This document shows, in pieces, positions 29,867-39,464 of a stretch of DNA of 64,000 bases. The notes under the pieces were generated by a model. It made no database searches and was not told where the DNA came from. It was given only the letters and a program-made list of their open reading frames with translations. Where the stretch lies: positions 2,294,001-2,358,000 of the forward strand of contig OY782499.1 of assembly GCA_963677815.1 (NCBI GenBank), given 5' to 3'. Each line of letters starts with the position of its first letter. Position 1 is the first letter of the stretch. The DNA is from JAEKNW01 sp963677815 (GTDB lineage: Bacteria > Cloacimonadota > Cloacimonadia > Cloacimonadales > JAFGVF01). The translations under genes and the position numbers were made by a program.

Positions 29867-30634
29867 TTAAAAATCTGCTCTTCTTGTTACAATTTGATTT
29901 TTGTAACTTAAATCAATATATAAACCAGCAGTGAAAGAGTTATTATGACTTAAAAACAAATCTATCTTTTCACTGATATTTTCTTGTCCTAAATAAATTA
30001 TGTTACCACGGTAAATTTCTCTAAAATATACTTTATTATCTTGCAGGAATACATCTGATATTTTTTCCTGAAAATCAGGTCTAATATCCAGTATATTAAT
30101 CAGATAATTATTCATCATATTAGTCAAACTATCCTGAACTACTTTGCCATTCTCAAAATTCTTAGATTTTAATTTTGTTGATATTATAGGTAATGACTCT
30201 TTTAAGTAGCCATAACTAACACGTTCTAATATTTTTAGTTCTCTAGTTACATAATAATTTTTCCCATCTGTAAAATTTAAAATTGCAAATGGGCTTTCCA
30301 GAGAATACTTAACTTTTAATTTACTAAGTATTCTTCGCTTAATAGAAATATCATCAATTATGGGATATGAGTTTTTTAAACTATCCGACATTTCTTCTAA
30401 GTTTAACTGGTATAAATTTATACCAAAATAAGCTGTTAAATCTTGCTCAAGATGAAAGTTGAGTTTTTCAGAATTACCAATTATATTTACTTTCTCTAAT
30501 TTTAAGATGTCAGTCCTTTTGATAACTTCAAAAGATATTAGCACTGTTAGTACAATTAATACAATCGAAATAAAGAAATAGATAAAATATCTTCTAGTAC
30601 CTCTTACCAGAGTACTTGATGAAGTTTTCCTCAT
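29867..30634 (-). CDS. ftsQ: cell division protein FtsQ/DivIB
   Basis: A 255-residue bitopic membrane protein: a short basic cytoplasmic tail, one transmembrane helix (about 15-37, YFIYFFISIVLIVLTVLISF), then a POTRA-like domain (about 40-115) beginning LKLEKVNIIGN and a beta domain. It links FtsL/FtsB and the FtsWI synthase to the divisome. Sequence similarity in this family is low, so the call rests on size, topology and position between murC and ftsA. Confidence 0.88.
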   Translation of the reverse strand: MRKTSSSTLVRGTRRYFIYFFISIVLIVLTVLISFEVIKRTDILKLEKVNIIGNSEKLNFHLEQDLTAYFGINLYQLNLEEMSDSLKNSYPIIDDISIKRRILSKLKVKYSLESPFAILNFTDGKNYYVTRELKILERVSYGYLKESLPIISTKLKSKNFENGKVVQDSLTNMMNNYLINILDIRPDFQEKISDVFLQDNKVYFREIYRGNIIYLGQENISEKIDLFLSHNNSFTAGLYIDLSYKNQIVTRRADF

Positions 30635-30637
30635 TGA

Positions 30638-32011
30638 CTATTCCTCGTTCAATTTGGATATTATCCTTTCTCCGAATTCATATATTCTTCCAGCACCCAT
30701 TGTAATGAATATATCACCATCTTCTAAAGTTTCAAGAACTCTTTCAACAATTTCATCTTCATTATCTATAAAAGTTACATTCTTATGGCCAGAGTGTCTA
30801 GCTTCATCAACTATGAGTTGGCCAGTAATACCTTCTATCGGCTTTTCTCTAGCTGGATAAATTGGAGCTATTAATAACTTATCACAGGAGAAAAAAGCTC
30901 TTCCAAATTCTTCTGCAAAATCTCTTGTTCTAGAATATAAATGAGGTTGAAAAAGAACTACTATTCTTCTATTAGTTGAATCTCTAAAACCATCTAAAGT
31001 AGCCATAATTTCAGTTGGATGATGGGCATAATCATCGAAAAATGAAATACCTTTATAAGTACCTTTGTTCTCGAATCTCCGATATACACCCTTATATTCA
31101 AATAATCCATCTTGAATTAAATTGAAGGGAATATCTAATTCTAATCCAACAGAACAAGCTAGTAATGAGTTTAAGATGTTATGTTTACCTGTAACTTGGA
31201 GTTTTATTCTTCCTAACTTGTAGTTTTTATAAATAAGATCATAGGCTGATGTAAAATCTATCATTTCAATGTTTTCCGCTCTTACATCCGCTTGTTTGGA
31301 ATAGCCATAGGTAATAATATTTTTACTTATCTCAGGTAAGACAGACTGAACACCTTTATCATCTAAACAGGCTATTACAGAACCAAAAAAAGGTACTTTA
31401 TCAGCATAAGTCAGAAAAGCTGATTTGATATCATCTAAATTTCTATAACAATCTAAATGGTCAGCATCGATATTTGTTATCCCAGCTATAATAGGGCTTA
31501 AAGTTAGAAAAGAATGATCATATTCATCTGCCTCAACTACAATATACTTACCTGATCCCATAAGGTTATTTGAACCGAAATTCTTTACTTTGCCACCAAC
31601 AATAATAGTAGGCTCTAACTTTGCTTTTTCTAGCATTATACCAACCATTGATGTTGTTGTTGTTTTACCATGAGTTCCTGCTATTCCTATTGAAAAACTC
31701 ATTCTTGTAATCTCAGCTAACATTTCTGCTCTTCTGATAACAGGGATTCTTAACTTTTTAGCTGTTATTACTTCAAGATTATCGTCTTTAACAGCTGAAG
31801 ACCTTACAACTACATCCACTTCACCAATATTTTCTGGTGCATGACCTTCAACTATTTTTATTCCGATATCTTCTAAATGTTGGGTAATTTCTGTCTTTTT
31901 CATATCTGAACCAGATATAGTCAAACCTTGATTGTGAAGGAGTTCGGCTATACTACTCATACCGATTCCACCTATTCCTACGAAATGTATTTTTTTTGTT
32001 CTTCCCAGCAT
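30638..32011 (-). CDS. murC: UDP-N-acetylmuramate--L-alanine ligase
   Basis: MurC adds L-Ala to UDP-MurNAc, the first amino acid of the stem peptide. The 457-residue protein has the N-terminal GIGGIGMSSIAELL Rossmann motif, the ATP loop GIAGTHGKTTTTSM (about 108-121), EADEYDHSF, and FDDYAHHPTEI, all diagnostic of MurC. It overlaps murG by one base. Cytosolic. Confidence 0.97.
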   Translation of the reverse strand: MLGRTKKIHFVGIGGIGMSSIAELLHNQGLTISGSDMKKTEITQHLEDIGIKIVEGHAPENIGEVDVVVRSSAVKDDNLEVITAKKLRIPVIRRAEMLAEITRMSFSIGIAGTHGKTTTTSMVGIMLEKAKLEPTIIVGGKVKNFGSNNLMGSGKYIVVEADEYDHSFLTLSPIIAGITNIDADHLDCYRNLDDIKSAFLTYADKVPFFGSVIACLDDKGVQSVLPEISKNIITYGYSKQADVRAENIEMIDFTSAYDLIYKNYKLGRIKLQVTGKHNILNSLLACSVGLELDIPFNLIQDGLFEYKGVYRRFENKGTYKGISFFDDYAHHPTEIMATLDGFRDSTNRRIVVLFQPHLYSRTRDFAEEFGRAFFSCDKLLIAPIYPAREKPIEGITGQLIVDEARHSGHKNVTFIDNEDEIVERVLETLEDGDIFITMGAGRIYEFGERIISKLNEE

Positions 32012-33084
32012 TATAGTTCCTTATTCATTCTTTCAATTATTTTATCAACAATTGTATCCACAGCTTGTAAATGGAGACAATTATTAAATCTTGATTTATA
32101 GTTTTTTAAATTATCACTCAGCTTATCAATTTCCTCAATAAGACTTTTACAGTCAAGCTTATTTTGCTCTAAAGTTATAGCTATTTCTTTTGCACTTTGT
32201 TCCATTGCATTCTTATATTGATGATTCTCTGCTGCACTTGGTAAAGGAACTAAAATTGCAGGTATTTTTTTGGCTTCTAATTCTGCAATTGTTATAGCCC
32301 CTGACCTACAAATTGCGATATCTGCCATGTTATATAAAGCATCTATATCATAAGAAAATCCAAACATAAAGAGTCCTTTTTTATCTTTGTGGATATTTTC
32401 AAATTCTGCTATATTCTTCTTTCCTAATTGCCAAATAATATTATATCTTTTTAACAAGTTGTCAATTACTTGACTCATTACTTTGTTCAAAAACTGTGAG
32501 CCTTGACTGCCACCTATCAGAAATAAAGTTTTTTTATCCTTGTTAAATGAATATTCTTCCATATCAGCTAATCTTTGTGATTCTACTAACCTCTTGTTAA
32601 TTGGGTTTCCGCTGTAAATAATGTTAGTATTTTTGAGATAGTTCTTAGCATCACTTTGACCTATAAAAATAGTTTCAGCCTCTTTATCAAGAGCTCTAGT
32701 AGTTAATCCAGGATAGCTGTTTTGTTCTTGCAAGAAATAGGGTATCTTCTTGCCTCTTGCAACAAAGCCTGAAGGACCACTTACAAAGCCTCCACATCCG
32801 ACATAAGCATCAGGTTTATATCTGCTAAATATTCTTTTAACTTTTGTTATACTAGCAAATAACTTAAATGGGAATAGAATATGTTTTATAGTAAATGATC
32901 TGTATAGTTTTTGGACATTAATCTCTTCGAAGTCTATAGATTTATTCTTAACAATCTTCTCTTCCATACTATTTTTATTCCCAATATAAAGTACTTGATG
33001 CCCCCTAGTTATTAATTCTTGAGCAATACTAACTGCTGGCATAATATGCCCACCTGTTCCACCTGCTGATATTATAAACTTCAT
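32011..33084 (-). CDS. murG: UDP-GlcNAc:lipid I GlcNAc transferase
   Basis: MurG makes lipid II on the inner face of the membrane. The 357-residue GT28 protein has the N-terminal glycine loop SAGGTGGHIMPAV, the GGSQGSQFLN second glycine motif, and the UDP-GlcNAc site ICRSGAITIAEL with PLPSAAENHQ. It overlaps ftsW by four bases, indicating coupling. Confidence 0.97.
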   Translation of the reverse strand: MKFIISAGGTGGHIMPAVSIAQELITRGHQVLYIGNKNSMEEKIVKNKSIDFEEINVQKLYRSFTIKHILFPFKLFASITKVKRIFSRYKPDAYVGCGGFVSGPSGFVARGKKIPYFLQEQNSYPGLTTRALDKEAETIFIGQSDAKNYLKNTNIIYSGNPINKRLVESQRLADMEEYSFNKDKKTLFLIGGSQGSQFLNKVMSQVIDNLLKRYNIIWQLGKKNIAEFENIHKDKKGLFMFGFSYDIDALYNMADIAICRSGAITIAELEAKKIPAILVPLPSAAENHQYKNAMEQSAKEIAITLEQNKLDCKSLIEEIDKLSDNLKNYKSRFNNCLHLQAVDTIVDKIIERMNKEL

Positions 33085-34217
33085 TTTGCTAATCCTTCAC
33101 GGGCTATGATATTTAAAATTATTGCTAAAGAGAATGATTCCATCAAAAAGGCTGACCCACCATAAGAGATGAAAGGAAGAGAAACTCCTGTTGATGGTAA
33201 AGTAGATATAGCAACACCAATATTAACTATTACTGTTAAGATGAAATTTAGACTCAAGCCCATTGCTAAATACTTTTTATAAGGGTCTTGAACCTTACTA
33301 GATAAGATGAATAATCTAAAAAAGAGGGCAAAGAAAATTGCTACAATTACTGAAGAAATAACAAATCCATATTCTTCTCCTATGAAAGAAAATATATAGT
33401 CGGTTACAGCTTCAGGAACAAAATTACGTGCTGCAGAACCAAAATCTGATTTTGTTCCCCACATTCCACCAGCAGATAAAGCTCCCAAACTTTCAACAAT
33501 CTGCATTTCCTTATCAGGATTAACCTGCACTTCATTTCTTTTAGGATTTAGTAAAGAATATTTAGAATAAACTTTCAATCTTTCAAAGCGATAACTCTGT
33601 CCGAAGGCGAAAATACCTGTAATTATAATCAAGCCTATTACAAAGGCAGATAATATTACTTTAAGCTTGAGTTCTGCTAAGAATAACATTATAAACATTG
33701 CTGATAAAGTTATTAGAATCACACTTAAATGAGGTTCTTTGAGAATTAGATACATAGAAAGAAGAAAAAATATAATGAATTTAGATGACTTCTTAGCAAA
33801 ATCAACTAATTTATTTTCAACTATCAAATCTCTGTACTTAGCAATATAAAGAGCAAGTGAACTAATAATTATGATTCTAGTATAATATGATGGTTGATAA
33901 GTAAATAAGATTAAATTTAAAGACCTCTTAGCTCCTAAAATTTCACTACCAAAAACTAGAACAGCTATTAAAAGTGCTGTAGAAATTATATAGTGAAGCA
34001 TCTCGTATTTTTTAAAAACTTCTACATTACCCCTTCTCACAAAAGTAACAAGAATTGCCCAGGAAAGTGGTGCAAAAATAAAACCTTGTTTCTTCAATGA
34101 ACTTAAGCTATTGGCTTTGGAATAATACATCAAAGTTAATAAACCTATTACTGTTAGAAGAATATATAAAATTCCAACGTATTTATCAATTTTCTTATAT
34201 TTATATAAATCAGGCAT
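33081..34217 (-). CDS. ftsW: lipid II polymerase FtsW
   Basis: A SEDS-family membrane protein of 378 residues with about ten transmembrane helices. The C-terminal signature PSTGVSLPFISYGGSAF is conserved, and FIGEEYGFV precedes it as in FtsW/RodA. It polymerises glycan strands at the septum together with the FtsI transpeptidase encoded upstream. The position between murD and murG is the classical FtsW place. Confidence 0.95.
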   Translation of the reverse strand: MPDLYKYKKIDKYVGILYILLTVIGLLTLMYYSKANSLSSLKKQGFIFAPLSWAILVTFVRRGNVEVFKKYEMLHYIISTALLIAVLVFGSEILGAKRSLNLILFTYQPSYYTRIIIISSLALYIAKYRDLIVENKLVDFAKKSSKFIIFFLLSMYLILKEPHLSVILITLSAMFIMLFLAELKLKVILSAFVIGLIIITGIFAFGQSYRFERLKVYSKYSLLNPKRNEVQVNPDKEMQIVESLGALSAGGMWGTKSDFGSAARNFVPEAVTDYIFSFIGEEYGFVISSVIVAIFFALFFRLFILSSKVQDPYKKYLAMGLSLNFILTVIVNIGVAISTLPSTGVSLPFISYGGSAFLMESFSLAIILNIIAREGLAK

Positions 34218-35538
34218 TGCTAATTAATCTCTTTACGATAGCTTTAAAAGTATTTCCGCGTTCTTCATAATTTTTAAAAGAATCATAGGATGCACAAGCC
34301 GGTGATAATAAGATTATATCACCTACTCTAGAGTCATTAAAAGCTTTAGTAACTGCGTCTTCTAGATTATCACAAGCAACAAGAGGAGTAAAATCTCTTA
34401 GTTGTACTAACATTTTATCTTTAGTTTGGCCAATTAGATAGACTTTTTTTGCATAGATATTCAGATGTTCTAATAATATTGAGAAGTCTTCACCTTTATC
34501 AGAACCACCAAGAATTATCCTGACTTTCTGTTTATAGGCACTAAGAGCATATTTTACTGAATCTGTATTAGTTGCTTTTGAATCATTCACAAAGGTTATT
34601 CCGTCATAATCTGCAACAAACTCCAGCCTATGGGCTAAACCTTTGAAGGTTGAAAAAGCTTTTTGTACTTTATCATTATCAAGTTTTAATTCTAGACTCT
34701 CTAAAACTAACATAGTTGCCATAATGTTTAAAATGTTATGTTGGCCTTGAAGTGATGTTTTATTTACATCAATCAAAAGTCTTGATGACTTGAGTAAATT
34801 ACTGTTTTGAGTAACTTGGCTGTTCTTCTTTAAAGAAAATCTTTTAATATGTGAAGGAATTAAATTTATGAAATTCTTAATCTGGTTATCTGTATCAAAA
34901 ATAATTGCTACATCATCTTGTTTCTGTTCTTTAAAAATATTAAATTTTGCTAAAGAGTAAGCATCAAAAGACTCATATCGATTTAAGTGGTCAGGAGTTA
35001 TATTCAATAAAACTGCTATGTCTGGTCTGAAGCTACTTACTAAATCTAATTGGAAGCTACTCAGTTCTAAGATTACATATTCATAAGCGTATTTTTCTAT
35101 AGGTAAACTTGTAAAAGCAATACCAATATTACCTCCAAGAGCAACTTTAATATTTAGTTCATTAAGAATGTGATAAATTAAAGAAACAGTCGTACTTTTC
35201 CCATTTGAACCTGTGACTGCTATAATCTTAGTTGCTGGATGTTTTATTCTGAATCCAAATTCTATTTCACTCATGAGCTCATTACCATTAGCTTGCAATC
35301 TCTTGATAATAGGAACTGTCAAAGGTATTCCAGGAGAAACTATCACTTGAGGATATTCTAGTATTTTATCAGAATGACCACCAAATTCATAAGCAAGACC
35401 ATCCAATTCAGACTCTTGAACATCGCATTCTTCAAGTGATTTATATTCAGATATAAAGACTTCATATCCTAATTCTTTAGCTTTTAAGGCTGCAGAAATT
35501 CCACTTCTAGCTATTCCTAATATTCCAATCTTTTTCAT
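34210..35538 (-). CDS. murD: UDP-N-acetylmuramoylalanine--D-glutamate ligase
   Basis: MurD adds D-Glu to UDP-MurNAc-L-Ala. The 442-residue protein has an N-terminal Rossmann motif (GILGIARSGISAA), the ATP loop AVTGSNGKSTTVSL (about 108-121), LNITPDHLNRY, and NDSKATNTDSV near residue 320, the substrate and ATP-ribose motif. It overlaps ftsW slightly. Confidence 0.97.
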   Translation of the reverse strand: MKKIGILGIARSGISAALKAKELGYEVFISEYKSLEECDVQESELDGLAYEFGGHSDKILEYPQVIVSPGIPLTVPIIKRLQANGNELMSEIEFGFRIKHPATKIIAVTGSNGKSTTVSLIYHILNELNIKVALGGNIGIAFTSLPIEKYAYEYVILELSSFQLDLVSSFRPDIAVLLNITPDHLNRYESFDAYSLAKFNIFKEQKQDDVAIIFDTDNQIKNFINLIPSHIKRFSLKKNSQVTQNSNLLKSSRLLIDVNKTSLQGQHNILNIMATMLVLESLELKLDNDKVQKAFSTFKGLAHRLEFVADYDGITFVNDSKATNTDSVKYALSAYKQKVRIILGGSDKGEDFSILLEHLNIYAKKVYLIGQTKDKMLVQLRDFTPLVACDNLEDAVTKAFNDSRVGDIILLSPACASYDSFKNYEERGNTFKAIVKRLISNA

Positions 35539-35545
35539 ATCTAAC

Positions 35546-36646
35546 CTACCTTAGTTTTATAGTGCTCAAACCAATAACAAGTAACAAGATAGTTATAATC
35601 CAAAATCGTACAACAATTTTAGATTCTGCAAAACCTTTCAACTCATAATGATGATGTAAGGGGGCCATTTTAAAAATTCTTTTACCAACTCCAAATTTAT
35701 TTTTAGTATATTTAAAATACCTAACTTGGATTATAACTGACATTGCTTCTGCAATAAACATAAATCCCACAATTGCTAAGAATATCTGTTCTCTAAGAAG
35801 TATTGATAACATAGCTAAGATACCACCTAGTGGCAAAGAACCTGTATCTCCCATGAATATCTCAGCAGGACGGCAGTTATACCAAAGAAAACCTATCAAC
35901 GTGCCTACTAATGCAGCGATAAAAACTGTTAATTCACCTGCTTTAGGGATAAAACCTAAATTAAGATAATCTGCATAATTGATATTACCTTTCAAGTAAG
36001 ACATAGCCCCTAAGCCAAAAGCAACAATGGCACTGATTCCTTCTGCTAAACCATCAAGACCATTAGTTAAATTCACCGCATTTGATGTTCCTACTACAAT
36101 AAATATAACTACTGGGATAAAGCTTATACCAAGATAAAGAGCAGTATGTTTTAGGAAGGGTAAATCTATATAAGCTAGATATTTAAAGTCATTGCTAAAA
36201 TACAAAAACATAGCTATCATCAAAGAAAGACTTATTTGAGCCATCAACTTATATTTAGGGATTAGACCCTTTTTAGCTTTAGCAAAGTTTTTTAGATAAT
36301 CATCAACAAAACCAAAAATACCTAGCCAAATAGTAGTCAAATACATAATCCAAATATAAGAGTTATCCCATCGACACCATAGAAAAGATGAACCCAGCAA
36401 GCCGGCCAGAATAATCAATCCACCCATTGTTGGAGTTCCTTGTTTAGCATGATGTCTATCAGGCATATCTTCATCAATAGTTTCAACTGCTAAATGTTTT
36501 TTTAATATACCAATTATAGCTGGTCCAAAAAGATAAGAAAAGACTAATGCTGTTATAAAAGCACCAGCTGAGCGAAATGTAACATAATTAAAAACCCGTA
36601 AAGGATTAAAGACATCAATATATTGACCTAATAAATGATATAGCAC
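35546..36646 (-). CDS. mraY: phospho-N-acetylmuramoyl-pentapeptide-transferase
   Basis: MraY transfers phospho-MurNAc-pentapeptide to undecaprenyl phosphate, giving lipid I. The 366-residue protein has ten or so transmembrane helices and the family blocks GTPTMGGLIIL, FVDDYLKN, NAVNLTNGLDGLAEG, and FMGDTGSLPLGG; APLHHHYELKG near 330 matches the HHH motif. It overlaps the upstream murE-murF gene by one base. Confidence 0.97.
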   Translation of the reverse strand: MLYHLLGQYIDVFNPLRVFNYVTFRSAGAFITALVFSYLFGPAIIGILKKHLAVETIDEDMPDRHHAKQGTPTMGGLIILAGLLGSSFLWCRWDNSYIWIMYLTTIWLGIFGFVDDYLKNFAKAKKGLIPKYKLMAQISLSLMIAMFLYFSNDFKYLAYIDLPFLKHTALYLGISFIPVVIFIVVGTSNAVNLTNGLDGLAEGISAIVAFGLGAMSYLKGNINYADYLNLGFIPKAGELTVFIAALVGTLIGFLWYNCRPAEIFMGDTGSLPLGGILAMLSILLREQIFLAIVGFMFIAEAMSVIIQVRYFKYTKNKFGVGKRIFKMAPLHHHYELKGFAESKIVVRFWIITILLLVIGLSTIKLR

Positions 36647-39456
36647 TACACAATCTCCAATATTTTTTCTAAATGTATTCCATGAGAACCTTTGATAAGA
36701 ATAACACCTTCTGATAGCTCACTAATAATATCGGATTTTATTAAATCTTCTATTTTGTCAAAATGAGCCTGTCCATTATATAATTTTGTAAGTTTACCAA
36801 CAGTATAAAGTCTTATATTTGTCAATTTTTCTAATTTATTTTTTACATCAAGATGAAGTTTCTCTTCATTTTCACCTAATTCTAACATATCCCCTAACAC
36901 TGCAATATGTTTTCTTTCTGCTAGGTAATTTATCCAAAAATCAATAGCAGCTTTGGTTGATCTAGGATTAGCATTATAACAATCAGCTATTATAATTCTA
37001 TTTTTCCCTTTAATAATATTCATCCGATTAGAAATATTCAACTTTTTCAAAAGTCCATAGATAACATCATTAATATTTACTTCAAGTAGCTTAGCTAATG
37101 ATATCGCCAAAGCATAATTAAGTCCAAAATATGGTATTAAGTTATTAACTTCATAATGAGAATTATTAATTTCAATAGTCATCCTCTCATCAGAGATATC
37201 TTTAATGTGATAAACAAAGCTATTATCAGCATTCAAACCAACCGAGTAGGCAGTCCCTCTGAATTCTTGTGATTTGAATTCGGCAAACAAAGCATTATCT
37301 CCAGGGAAAAGAAACTTGTTTAGTTTCCTCCTAAACAGACTAGTCTTTTCTTTATAAACACCTTCAAGAGATTGTAGTTTTTCTAAATGAGCTTCGTCTA
37401 CTGAAGTTATCAAAGCATAATCAGGCTCGATAATGTCACTCAAATAAGCTATTTCTCCAAAACTATTAGTACCAATCTCAAATACTGCATAAACATCAGT
37501 ATCTTTAATTCTAAAAATAGTTCTAGGAAGTCCTATATAATTATTTTCATTGCCATGAGTTTTTAAAACCTGATGACTTTCTTCTAAAATATTAGTAAGA
37601 ATTTCTTTCGTTGTTGTTTTTCCAGTCGAACCAGTTAAAGCAATTTTCTTAATATCAAATAGTTTCAAGTATCTTTTAGCCATATAGCCATAATAATGCA
37701 GAGCATTATTAACTTGCAGGTGAAGATTAGATTGATTAGCTATTTCCCCAATAGTAAAACAATTAGATGAACTTTCATGTAATTTTTCTATGTAATCATT
37801 ACCGTCAAAATTATCCCCTTTAAGTGCTATAAATAGAGAATTTTCTTCAATATTTCTTGAATCAGTGGATATCTGTTTTAGAACTAGATTGGGAATATCT
37901 TCAAATTTACTTCTATCGAATAAACCTTCATATTTGAATTTCAAGTCAAGTAGATTTATTATATCATAAGGAAGAGCAAGTTGCCTTTTATCATTCCTTG
38001 GAATATAATTAGATACTTCTTCTGAGTCAGACAAATGGTGTTTAATCCCATCAACTTCCTGATAATTTTCGTGTCCCTTACCTAAGATTATAACAATATC
38101 TTCTTTACGAGATAATTTTAAAGCTGTTTCTATTGCTATTTTTCTATCTCTAATAATGAAATAATTATCAAAATATAATTTCTCGACCATATCAGCTATA
38201 ATTAGATTTCTATTTTCTCTTCTTGGATTATCATCTGTGAAGATAACTAAGTCAGACCTCTTACAAGCAATTTGGGCCATTGGACTTCTCTTTTCTCTGT
38301 CTCTATCTCCACCACAGCCAACAACAGTAATTAATCTATCATGCTGAGTCTTATCTAAAGTCTTTAGAACCTGTTCAATAGCATCAGGTGTGTGGGCATA
38401 ATCAATAAATACTTTTCCTAGGGCTTGGCTTGTTATAGGTTCTAATCTTCCATTTGTACGTTTCAAATTTTTTAAAATATCTTCCTTTATTTCCAACTCG
38501 GGAAAGACTTCTTTGCATAAAGTAACCGCTAGCATCAAATTATAAACATTAAACTCTCCAATATAGTTTGTAGTTATATTATAAGTTAGGTTACTATAAT
38601 GTAGTTTAAATCCTGTAGAATCAGTCCTGTTTTCCATTTCTGAAGCATAAACATCCCTTGTTAAATCAAATCCATAAGCTAATTTTCTCTGTTTATAATC
38701 TTGGAAATACTTTTTGCCATATTTATCATCAGTATTTATTACAGCTAAAGCACCCATTTTTTCGGCAGTATCAAACAATATCTTTTTTGCTAGGAAATAG
38801 TTTTCGAAAGTAGAATGAAAGTCTAGATGGTCTTGAGTTAAATTTGTAAAACCAATTGCAGAGAATTTCTGTCCATAAACTCTATCTAGAACTAATGAAT
38901 GGGAAGAGACTTCCATTACAACAGCTTGACACTTTTCTTTTACCATCTCTGCTAATATTCTATTAAGTTCAGAAATATCTGGAGTAGTTCTATTTAATGG
39001 AATTATTTCTTTTCCAAAAGAGTAACCAAGAGTCCCAATAACCCCACACTTAATTCCCATTTTATTTAGAATATCGTAAACCAAAGTAGAACTTGTTGTT
39101 TTACCATTTGTGCCAGTTATTCCAATCAATTTTAGTTTTTCAGAAGGCCTATCGTAAATCTCTGATGCTATTAAAGCTCCTGCTTTTCTGGAATTACTTA
39201 CCAGAATTGAGTTTGCATTAACATCTTCATCTTTAGTATGGATAATAAGTCTAGCCCCTGATTCAATTGCTTTATTAATAAATTTATGACCATCTACTTC
39301 AAATCCTTCAATGGCTACAAAAACATCATTTGCTTGAACATGCCTTGAATCAATAGTTATATCATTTATTTCAATAATATCTTTTTCGATTTTTGAGTTA
39401 ATATATAATTTATGTTTTTTTAACAGATTGATTATTTTTCTTATATCTAAATTCAT
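36646..39456 (-). CDS. murE-murF: MurE-MurF fusion ligase (UDP-MurNAc-tripeptide and -pentapeptide synthetase)
   Basis: One 936-residue reading frame encodes two Mur ligases. Residues about 1-490 are MurE: DSRHVQANDVFVAI, the ATP loop GITGTNGKTTSSTL, LTQDHLDFH, and DDNPRRENRNLI, whose DNPR motif marks enzymes that add meso-diaminopimelate. Residues about 495-936 are MurF: DSRNIEENSLFIAL, ATP loop ALTGSTGKTTTKEIL, TSVDEAHLEKL, YNANPRSTKAAI, and LGDMLELG. I place the start at ATG 39456 (MNLDIRKI) because AGGAG lies five bases before it; an ATG nine bases into the ftsI end (39474) is in frame but less likely. The two steps flank each other in the pathway, so fusion may aid channelling. Confidence 0.95.
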   Translation of the reverse strand: MNLDIRKIINLLKKHKLYINSKIEKDIIEINDITIDSRHVQANDVFVAIEGFEVDGHKFINKAIESGARLIIHTKDEDVNANSILVSNSRKAGALIASEIYDRPSEKLKLIGITGTNGKTTSSTLVYDILNKMGIKCGVIGTLGYSFGKEIIPLNRTTPDISELNRILAEMVKEKCQAVVMEVSSHSLVLDRVYGQKFSAIGFTNLTQDHLDFHSTFENYFLAKKILFDTAEKMGALAVINTDDKYGKKYFQDYKQRKLAYGFDLTRDVYASEMENRTDSTGFKLHYSNLTYNITTNYIGEFNVYNLMLAVTLCKEVFPELEIKEDILKNLKRTNGRLEPITSQALGKVFIDYAHTPDAIEQVLKTLDKTQHDRLITVVGCGGDRDREKRSPMAQIACKRSDLVIFTDDNPRRENRNLIIADMVEKLYFDNYFIIRDRKIAIETALKLSRKEDIVIILGKGHENYQEVDGIKHHLSDSEEVSNYIPRNDKRQLALPYDIINLLDLKFKYEGLFDRSKFEDIPNLVLKQISTDSRNIEENSLFIALKGDNFDGNDYIEKLHESSSNCFTIGEIANQSNLHLQVNNALHYYGYMAKRYLKLFDIKKIALTGSTGKTTTKEILTNILEESHQVLKTHGNENNYIGLPRTIFRIKDTDVYAVFEIGTNSFGEIAYLSDIIEPDYALITSVDEAHLEKLQSLEGVYKEKTSLFRRKLNKFLFPGDNALFAEFKSQEFRGTAYSVGLNADNSFVYHIKDISDERMTIEINNSHYEVNNLIPYFGLNYALAISLAKLLEVNINDVIYGLLKKLNISNRMNIIKGKNRIIIADCYNANPRSTKAAIDFWINYLAERKHIAVLGDMLELGENEEKLHLDVKNKLEKLTNIRLYTVGKLTKLYNGQAHFDKIEDLIKSDIISELSEGVILIKGSHGIHLEKILEIV

Positions 39457-39464
39457 CTTATCTC

